This document shows, piece after piece, positions 56,251 to 64,000 of a stretch of DNA of 64,000 nucleotides. Under the pieces are notes generated by a model, which worked only from the letters and a program-made list of their open reading frames with translations, was not told the DNA's origin and did not search any database. The stretch covers positions 42,381,537 to 42,445,536 of the forward strand of contig CM043966.1 in the NCBI GenBank assembly GCA_014529385.2, in the 5' to 3' direction. The position numbers and the translations under genes are program-made. Position 1 is the stretch's first letter; every line of letters starts with the position of its first letter. The stretch comes from Adiantum capillus-veneris (taxonomy: Eukaryota > Streptophyta > Polypodiopsida > Polypodiales > Pteridaceae).

Positions 56251-57244
56251 GTTACATGTCCTTTGGCTGTATAGTCACTCTCTTTGCGTGTATGGCACAG
56301 AGGTTGGTATCCTCTAACACAAAAATGATGTGGGCCTCTGCAGCTTCTTAAATCACCTCCATTGCCTTTGCTTACACTCTATATTGATTTCCATAGCTTT
56401 AGAGCACCTCCTCAGCATGCGAGTAAAGGGGGATCATTGATTCAGCAGCTCAATTGTATTGTGGTAGTGCCAGATTTTTGAAAACGCCCTTGCAGTTTTG
56501 CAACAACACTGGGGTTGTCTGGGGGGCACTTGAACATTTTCTAGTGGGCAGTGTTTGGGCTTCTTTAAATACTTAGATTCTTGGCAATATACATGCTTCA
56601 CCACTGGTGGTGTCGCCTCCTCCATCTCCTCATCATCCTACTCTCTCCTTGCCTCTAGATCTTGTGTTGTAGGTAGAGCTCCTTGCCCATGGGGTAGTGT
56701 CTTTCCCGCCACTGGCACTCGGGGTGTACATGGTATCTTAGCATGCTGCCATGGTGGCTGTATCTGTGACTCATTGCCTTTATGCACCACTTGAACTCAA
56801 GACCCTCTTGCTTACTCTTGTTGGCATGGAAATTGTTGCCTGTCACTTGAGGATGATGATTCCACTTCTTCTTATTACCATCATTTGATGTGTTTCTGGA
56901 ATCTTTGGCATGGTGTCTATTGTGCTTCTTGCTTCTACAATTGCTGCTCATTTGCCTACACTCATGAGTGTGCAATGAGGTTGATTCTCGACTACCTTGT
57001 CCAAAGATTGAGGAGCACCAAGAATGGCCAGGTGTTCACAAGCGTTTTCTTATGTTTTTAAGCCATGCCAGTTTCTTACAACCTTGGAGAGTGTTTTAAT
57101 TAGTAGGAAGATACTCTTTGGCAGTTTGTTTAGTGCATTCCATGGGCTATGGTGGGAGCTCACCTATGGAGAAGAACCAAGTGACAAGTGAGTGGATCTT
57201 ATATTTATAAGGGCCCATTTTGGAAGGGCCCTTTCACACTATAA

Positions 57245-57301
<57 letters not shown>

Positions 57302-57840
57302 AAAGAGTGCACCCAAACTTTGATAAAAGTAAATGTACAAAAGAGTAGTTATTAACATTGAATCCACCTCAACCCTTGCCAGACCCTGCATTGGCGTGGA
57401 GTAGTTATTGGCACTGAGTCCATATCAACGCTTGTCAGACTCTGTATTGGTGCCATGTTGCATGCTTGGTGGGGCCTTGTGACATTTTCCACTTATTTTT
57501 GTGCTCTTGACAACTCAATTTGTGCACTTCCCTTACAATCTTGGATTGTCGCGCATGATCCATGGTGTGCTTATGAGCACATGTCATGCAAAAGAATCAA
57601 TTGAACATCTCTTCCAAATAATTAGACTATACCGCACCACCACCAGGTCGAGTATTTTTAAAGTACACCCCACTAGCTTAATAATGGGACTTCTCCATAC
57701 CTTGAGTGTTAAAAATATCAAGAGAACCATATTTGTGCATAAAAAATGCTCCATGTGCAAATAAGATATGATGTTTACACAAGAAAATGATGCAAATTAT
57801 GAGATGAGAAAAATATCTTATGATACTTTCACTATGTTAC
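56251..57840. other. No recognised gene; AT microsatellite and a short duplication
   Basis: (AT)n at 57250-57298, about 24 copies. Directly after it, 57341-57399 and 57400-57460 are a diverged tandem duplication sharing GAGTAGTTATT, TCAACnCTTG and CAGACnCTGnATTGG. A 106-codon minus frame at 56655-56975, rich in His/Asn/Lys, has no domain I know. Confidence 0.5.
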
Positions 57841-58176
57841 ATGACTTACCATGTAATGTGTGGTGTTATTCTCACCCCAAGCAAAGGTAAAGACCTTGGT
57901 TAAATCCACCAACACCACTTGGAATGATTGGTGTTGCTCCTCCATTGTCGTGGTAAGACCCATAAGCTTGGCCATTCTATCAAAAGTTGCCCAAACTTGC
58001 TTATTCTTGTTTGCAAGCTTCCCATTTGGGTCATTGTCAATAGTAAATTCGCATAATTCTTTCCATAGCTCCCAAAGGTTAGCTGCCTTGTGGTTAGAGA
58101 TGTTTTGAGCATCATCTTGGCATGGGTTTCCATGTGTTGCTTTCTTCAAGAAGTGTCTAGATTTTTTTCCACTCAT
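57832..58176 (-). pseudogene. Unassigned minus-strand ORF
   Basis: 114 codons: NLWELWKELCEFTIDNDPNG, KQVWATFDRMAKLMGLTTTM, EEQHQSFQVVLVDLTKVFTF and AWGENNTTHYM. Composition and open length suggest a real former coding segment. It may be a piece of the same unknown mobile-element protein as 51738-52660, but nothing in sequence proves the link. Confidence 0.3.
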
Positions 58177-58441
58177 TAATACGTGTTGGGTGACACATTT
58201 CCACTGTGATAGCCAATGGAATTGAGAAGTGCCTCCACCCTAATAATCGCCTCTTAGGAATTTTGCAATAGCTTCATTGTGAAAGCATAGTCAATGTGGA
58301 GCTTCAATAGCCTATCAAAAATGCACATGAATGCGTGTAATGTACAAAAATGTAAATTAGATAGAGAAAATGGAAAGATGGAATTCTAATGTCGGAAGAA
58401 ATGTGTTCGAAAGGTGAGCCGAGAAGGCGTGGGGCCTCTAG

Positions 58442-59790
<1,349 letters not shown>

Positions 59791-59794
59791 CCTT

Positions 59795-60000
59795 GCCACA
59801 ACCATGTTGGGCATTTCCCGCAACCAATGCTCTCCAAGAGACAATATTTTACAATGAAATCTCATCAAGAACTTCATGTGCGTTCGTAAGAGCACCAAAT
59901 TTGACATACATATCAATCAAACATTGCCAAACACACCACATCTGGCATATATTTACTTCCTTGGTGCTGCAAAGGAGGTGGCAGTAGAGAGATAATGTTT
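59795..60000 (-). pseudogene. PPR pseudogene fragment
   Basis: Minus strand reads CLIDMYVKFGALTNAHEVLD, EIS-L-stop-NIVSWRALVA and GNAQHGCGKETLDL. This is a nearly full pair of PPR motifs of the PLS type, matching the consensus aLiDMYaKcGal-kA-eVldeis-r-nvvSW-AliagyaqhG. One stop is visible, and the similarity is lost after about 59795. A CAG at about 59972 precedes it and could be an old splice acceptor. Alone, it cannot encode a functional RNA-binding protein. Confidence 0.8.
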
Positions 60001-61849
60001 GAGTAGAGGATGAGTGTGAGGCTTGGAAAATGGGTTTTAGAGAGAGAAAATCACTTTTCAGGTGTGGGATAGTTTTGGGAGGGCTTTAGAAAGTAGAAAA
60101 TGATGTTTCAAAAGTTCATGCAAAATTTTGAATTTTAGGGTTTTTGGTTGCACGTTTTGACTTTTGGAGGTCAAAAAAATGTTCTTTTGACCATAAAATA
60201 GGTTTAGGGAAGTTTTAAGTAGGTAAGATTTGAATTTTCAAATTTTTAATTTTTTGAGAGTTTTTCAAAACCGGGTCAAAAAGGTGAAAACTTGGAGGCT
60301 CCAAGTGCCGCCGCCCTCTTGCGGCTCACTAGGCAAGAGGCCATTAATAAGTGTAAAACTACTTTGTCCCCCTACTATTTTGAGGGCATATAGTGTGTCC
60401 TTGGCCTTTCATTAACTTTTATCCCAAAGGGCCCATAGAGGGTTCATATTTTATTTAATGACAAGTTTAAAGAGAGTAGTCTCTTTGATAGTCATACAAC
60501 AAAAGAGCTTCTTTCCCAAGCAAAAGAGCTTCTTTCCCAAGATAATGATGATTTTCCATGGATATGTGTGTGAGAGGAATTTATGAAAAATGCATGGCTT
60601 TTTCCAAGACAATTTAACCCTAGCATCGCTGTCTTTCGAGTTGAAACTACACCAAAGATTTCAATAGAGTGAAATTTGGTGTTTTTGGTGCAATGATTTG
60701 AAAGAGGCTTTTTTGTGGTTGGAGGTGCTTTTGTTGATCCTTGTTGTTTCCTTTGGTGGCCACTAACTGTGATTCTAAGCTTTGATCAACTTGACTCACT
60801 TCATAGTGTCTGCACAAGTAGACAAGGGCTTCTAGTTCGAGAAGTTTGGAGCTTGATCTGAGTTGGGGGGGTGGGGTTGGGGGGGGGGGGGGGGGGGGGG
60901 GGGGGGAGTTCCATTGAACTCTTGAGTGGTACTGTGTGAGGTAAAGAGAATAACGGAGTTCCTTGTATTGTGCTAAGGTTTGAGGGTGAGTGACTGTGCA
61001 CGTGGTGTCTTTTGCTCCATCAACAATAGTGCAAAGAGAGGGAAAGAGATTCGTGCGTGTGTGGACCTCAGCGTGGCTCCTCATGAAGCAAAAAAAAAAA
61101 AAAAAGGACCAAAAAGGCGAGCACATTTGCGTTAAGTCTACCTTGTTTCATGCAAATTGAACTCAACCTCCCCTTGTGTGCAAGGCTTCGTTTCCACATG
61201 GCTCCTTGCCCCTTCTTGCTTGCCGTGAAAGCTTTGAATCTCGTGCACATGCAAGTTGGGTTGTCCAAGATCCCTCTTTCTTTTCCATCCAACCAAACTC
61301 CTTCCTTACCTACCTTTAGGAGACCCTTGACATGCATGCCTAAATGGCCATGTCCCTTCTTGGTCCTACCTTTGTATCCTTTGAAGATCAGTTGACCATC
61401 TAGTTCAATCTCAAGCAAAATTAAATGACTACTGATTAACAGAGTAGTCAATGGCCTCAGCATTATGTCTATGCCAATGTGTGAAGCTGAATTGATTAGA
61501 AAGTGTGGTGCTGGCATAAGAACAAAAACTTTACCAAACCATGAACTAAGAAAATTTACTACAAAACTATCTTCAAGTCAGAGTGTTTCTCCCCACTTTA
61601 TAAACAATCATGGAAGCACTGGCTAGAATCCAAATGGGCATTGATAGCAAGCAATATATGGGACTCTCAATGGCCCCTATTATAAATATCTTCCTATAGA
61701 AGGTGCTTTGGGGGGCCTTCCCAAATCGGGGTCAACATATACATTAGAAAGATAGGCTCTGATAGATGCTTAGGGTCCCCATCACTTGTTCCAAAATTGT
61801 TCAGCTATGAGAGGCCTAGCGTAAAATTATGTAAGTGGATACAGAAAAC
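60001..61849. other. No recognised gene; G-rich homopolymer region
   Basis: G7-T-G4-TT then 28 G (60879-60906) and an A-run at 61089-61104. Minus frames 60647-61126 and 61068-61517 overlap each other and have no domain; the first contains a Pro run produced by the G tract. Confidence 0.45.
60879..60906. repeat. Homopolymer of 28 G with flanking G blocks
   Basis: GGGGGGGTGGGGTT precedes it; four or more G blocks within 45 bp meet the pattern for a G-quadruplex. Confidence 0.9.
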
Positions 61850-62165
61850 CTAGAAGATCTTGTTCTTCAAGAATGACCTACTCTTGGGAGCCGGAATAAC
61901 TGAGCCATCCAAATCTGCACACAAATTGTCTACTTTTGTTACTTCAGAAAAACGTGGAAGGCTAGAAACTAGTGTATCTTTGAAAAAGACCACTCGATAG
62001 CCAACTTCAAAGAGATTATTCAAGAAAGCAGAAAAGTGATCATCTCTATCAAGAAAACAGAAGAACTCTAATGACGGGAGTCAAGCAATCAAAGCCCTCT
62101 CGTGTTTGGCATCTACCATCCATGAAATGTAATTGTCTAAGTAGCTTTTACATTTCATGGATTGT
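61850..62165 (-). pseudogene. Unassigned minus-strand coding relic, possibly NYN-like
   Basis: A continuous minus frame of about 105 codons with one TGA: KCKSYLDNYISWMVDAKHER, LPSLEFFCFLDRDDHFSAFL, NNLFEVGYRVVFFKDTLVSS and LPRFSEVTKVDNLCADLDGS. The part DRDDHFSAFLNNL..GYRVV resembles the D-rich edge of NYN/PIN-like nuclease domains, but the match is short and from memory. No ATG is near the start, so it may be an internal exon. Confidence 0.3.
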
Positions 62166-62413
62166 GCAGCACAAAATCGTGTATTTGGTCCCTCAAGGCA
62201 CCTAACGTGCTTGAGGATAATTGAACATTCCTTTATGGTTTAATATAACTCATCCACTCACAATTGTGAGTATGGAAAATAAAAGATAGTGCTTGCAACG
62301 AGAAGTAAGTGAAAGGTGATGGTCAGATGGTATCACCTAGTAATAACTAAACAGGTCAGGTCGGAGAAAAGTATTTCTTCTTAGCCTTATATAGGTTAAG
62401 CCCCTTGCCCCCG

Positions 62414-62451
<38 letters not shown>
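62414..62451. repeat. Homopolymer of 38 C
   Basis: Longest homopolymer in the window, flanked by CCCCG and GCCCTCGCC. Confidence 0.9.
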
Positions 62452-62452
<1 letters not shown>

Positions 62453-62894
62453 CCCTCGCCTTTCCCCTCTTTATGCATACCTTACGAGCATGAAATAATG
62501 GGGAGGCTAACCTATTATATACAATTATATGTGACTTGAAAACCCCCTCCCTCTTGTACACTCATGTGATACCCTAAAAAAATACAAAGTGAATCCCTCA
62601 AGGGCATAGTGCGCTAGGCATGCAAATTAGGAGCCAGATGGCATTGTGGATGGCAAGAATGGGAGAGAAGCTACATTGCACATTGAGAAGTGTGCTACTA
62701 TCAACAATACCAACGAGACTATTTGCATGGCTACTGGTGCCACAATCTTGCAATTTCTCTAGCTCCTACCAAGCTGCACATGCCATTTTTTTATCTTTCA
62801 ATCTATGTCTATATTGTTCTTGCGGTGTTATAGTTAGGCCTCTCTCTGTCTATCTAGGATTTACTCTCTTTTAACCCTACTTATTCGCAAAAAT

Positions 62895-63210
62895 GTCTAG
62901 GCTAGGAAACTTTGAGCTATTTTCAATTATATGAAGCAAGGGCTTCTGTCTAAATGTGACTACCTAAGCTTGCATCTTGCATCATGTAAGCAAGGCTCTA
63001 TTGACCTTGGCAAACAAATCCATGATGTGATTAATTGTTATGGGCACTTTAAATACTTCATACTTGGTAAAGTTTTAATCAACATGTGCTAAGTGTCATA
63101 TTCATTTAAAAATAGAACAAGTTTTTAATGAGCTAAATGTGGGGGATGTAGTCTCTTGGACTTTGATTCTTATTCTAGAATATGTCCATAGCATGGGCAC
63201 GCAAGGCAGC
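62895..63210 (+). pseudogene. PPR pseudogene fragment
   Basis: One frame reads FNYMKQGLLSKCDYLSLHLA, SCKQGSIDLGKQIHDVINCY, then GHFKYFILGKVLINMC and a stop. After a shift it continues as HIHLKIEQVFNELNVGDVVS and WTLILILEYVHSMG. This follows the PPR consensus: M-eGl, s-LkaC-sl-G-qIHd-i, lg-aLinMyaKc, eqVFneL-vgDvvSWt-li-eyv-hG. It covers two to three repeats of a PLS-type protein. At least one stop and one frameshift. Confidence 0.82.
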
Positions 63211-63640
63211 AGTCGACTATTTTGAGTGTGACAAATTTTAGGTTTCCATCCACCTAGGGTAGAGGGGCCAGTAGCGAGACGGGTGCCAATAATAACACAC
63301 GACATCCCCCAGAAGAAGCACAGTGGCGTTTGGGTTGTTGGCTTAGGCGAGCTGATGTGGGGTCATGCCATTCGTTGAAACCCTAATTCAAACCCGGATT
63401 GAACGCATCCTTGTTTTGGCGCCTCGTCGTCTCAAATGTCTCGATGACCGGTTTTTGCATTGAATGTCGTGCCAACCTGTCGCAAATATTTTGTGCAGGG
63501 GTAGCTTTGGAGCCACCTATGTCATCTGAAAGCCCTACGCAATGCGCATCTTTTGCACCCCTTGCAACCCAAAATTGGCCATGGAGGGAGGAAATCTGCT
63601 GTGCGCAAGTTAAATGTACCCTTATTGGCCCCTCTGCCCT
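63211..63640. other. Segment interrupting PPR relics
   Basis: Higher GC than its neighbours and not PPR-like. Both flanks read as PPR on the plus strand, with the left piece ending at the VSWT...hG position and the right piece starting at the next LKACG position. I infer an insertion or an old intron. No terminal repeats found. Confidence 0.4.
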
Positions 63641-63990
63641 ATGATCGACCATGTGTGTTTGAAAGCATGTGGCATCATGCAAGCTACTGAACGTCCATAG
63701 AGATTCAGGATGAGATCGATAGTAGTCAAGGGTAGCTATTGGAAACCATCATGCTTGGCATCTCTTGGCATGGATGCCAAGGGGTGCACTTTGAAAAGCA
63801 CAAGTTCTTGGCAAGCTTCCCATCCAAGATGAAGTCTCCTAGACTCTAAGCTTGTATTTTTGAGGCATATGGCATCATTCAAGGCATTGTCGTGGACAAA
63901 AGAATTCTCCATTACTCTCCTCTTTAAGGTAGCAGAGTGGGAAAAACTGGTTGGTAAGCCAATTTGGACCACTAGTCATCTTATAAGGTC
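63640..63990 (+). pseudogene. PPR pseudogene fragment, continuing to window edge
   Basis: Plus-strand pieces in shifted frames: CLKACGIMQATE, IEIQDEIDSSQG then LLETIMLG, KAQVLGKLPIQDEVS and IFEAYGIIQGIVVDKRIL. They follow the PPR order iLKACGi-qa-e, -eIhdEi, iMLG, (cGaL)kKAQ-vLgkLPiqDeVS, ilkAyGIIq-i-vdKrI. At least three frame changes and two stops. Probably the downstream part of the 62895-63210 relic. Confidence 0.7.
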
Positions 63991-64000
63991 CAAATTGAGC

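Noticed and set aside
61068-61517. 149-codon minus ORF as a possible gene
   Set aside because: No recognised motif, overlaps another long frame, and its 3' part translates the A-run at 61089.

Overview
This window is nuclear DNA of a large-genome land plant. It is almost entirely transposable elements stacked in and beside one another, and I see no intact host gene. Supporting observations are Ty3 (gypsy) and Ty1 (copia) LTR elements of plant type, very long GA/CT, AT and GT microsatellites, unusually long G and C homopolymers, and several decayed pentatricopeptide-repeat (PPR) fragments with the KAQ-vLeeLpi-DvvSWnALI style common in fern PPR families. A homosporous fern is my best guess, as inference only; there is no organelle, bacterial or viral gene context.

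Layout. 1-13100: a decayed Ty3 element (A) split by a second Ty3 family (B). The 2.2 kb B LTRs lie in inverted orientation (1665-3876 minus, 6006-8281 plus), each abutting one half of an A reverse transcriptase, and each carrying a decayed PPR fragment. B internal DNA (gag with zinc knuckles, protease) runs to about 13.1 kb. 13734-14820: a degenerate 280-288 bp periodic repeat marked by a 16-bp palindrome. 14823-33905: a Ty3 element (Tat1) with two 1.55-1.59 kb LTRs, an unusually long tRNA-complementary primer site, gag, protease, RT, two RNase H domains and integrase. Its pol is interrupted at 20045-29862 by a complete minus-strand Ty3 element with three long ORFs that look like the lineage best known from basidiomycete fungi. 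33906-45605: a minus-strand relative of Tat1 (element C), whose LTR is interrupted by a complete copia element (35780-41344, 5-bp target duplication AGAGG). 45606-51737: low-complexity DNA and a truncated second copia element with one 2.08 kb LTR. 51738-58200: decayed ORFs I cannot assign, plus two adjacent foldback elements. 58200-64000: microsatellites, homopolymers and at least three PPR pseudogene pieces.

Together the genes form a record of nested retrotransposition. Tat1 and C have the same domain order and share the trait of an FIDD (not YxDD) RT box. The inner 20-29.9 kb element is the least damaged and, because it sits inside Tat1, must be younger than it. Where nonsense codons can be compared, they look like C-to-T changes at CG or CHG sites, as expected from methylated silenced transposons.
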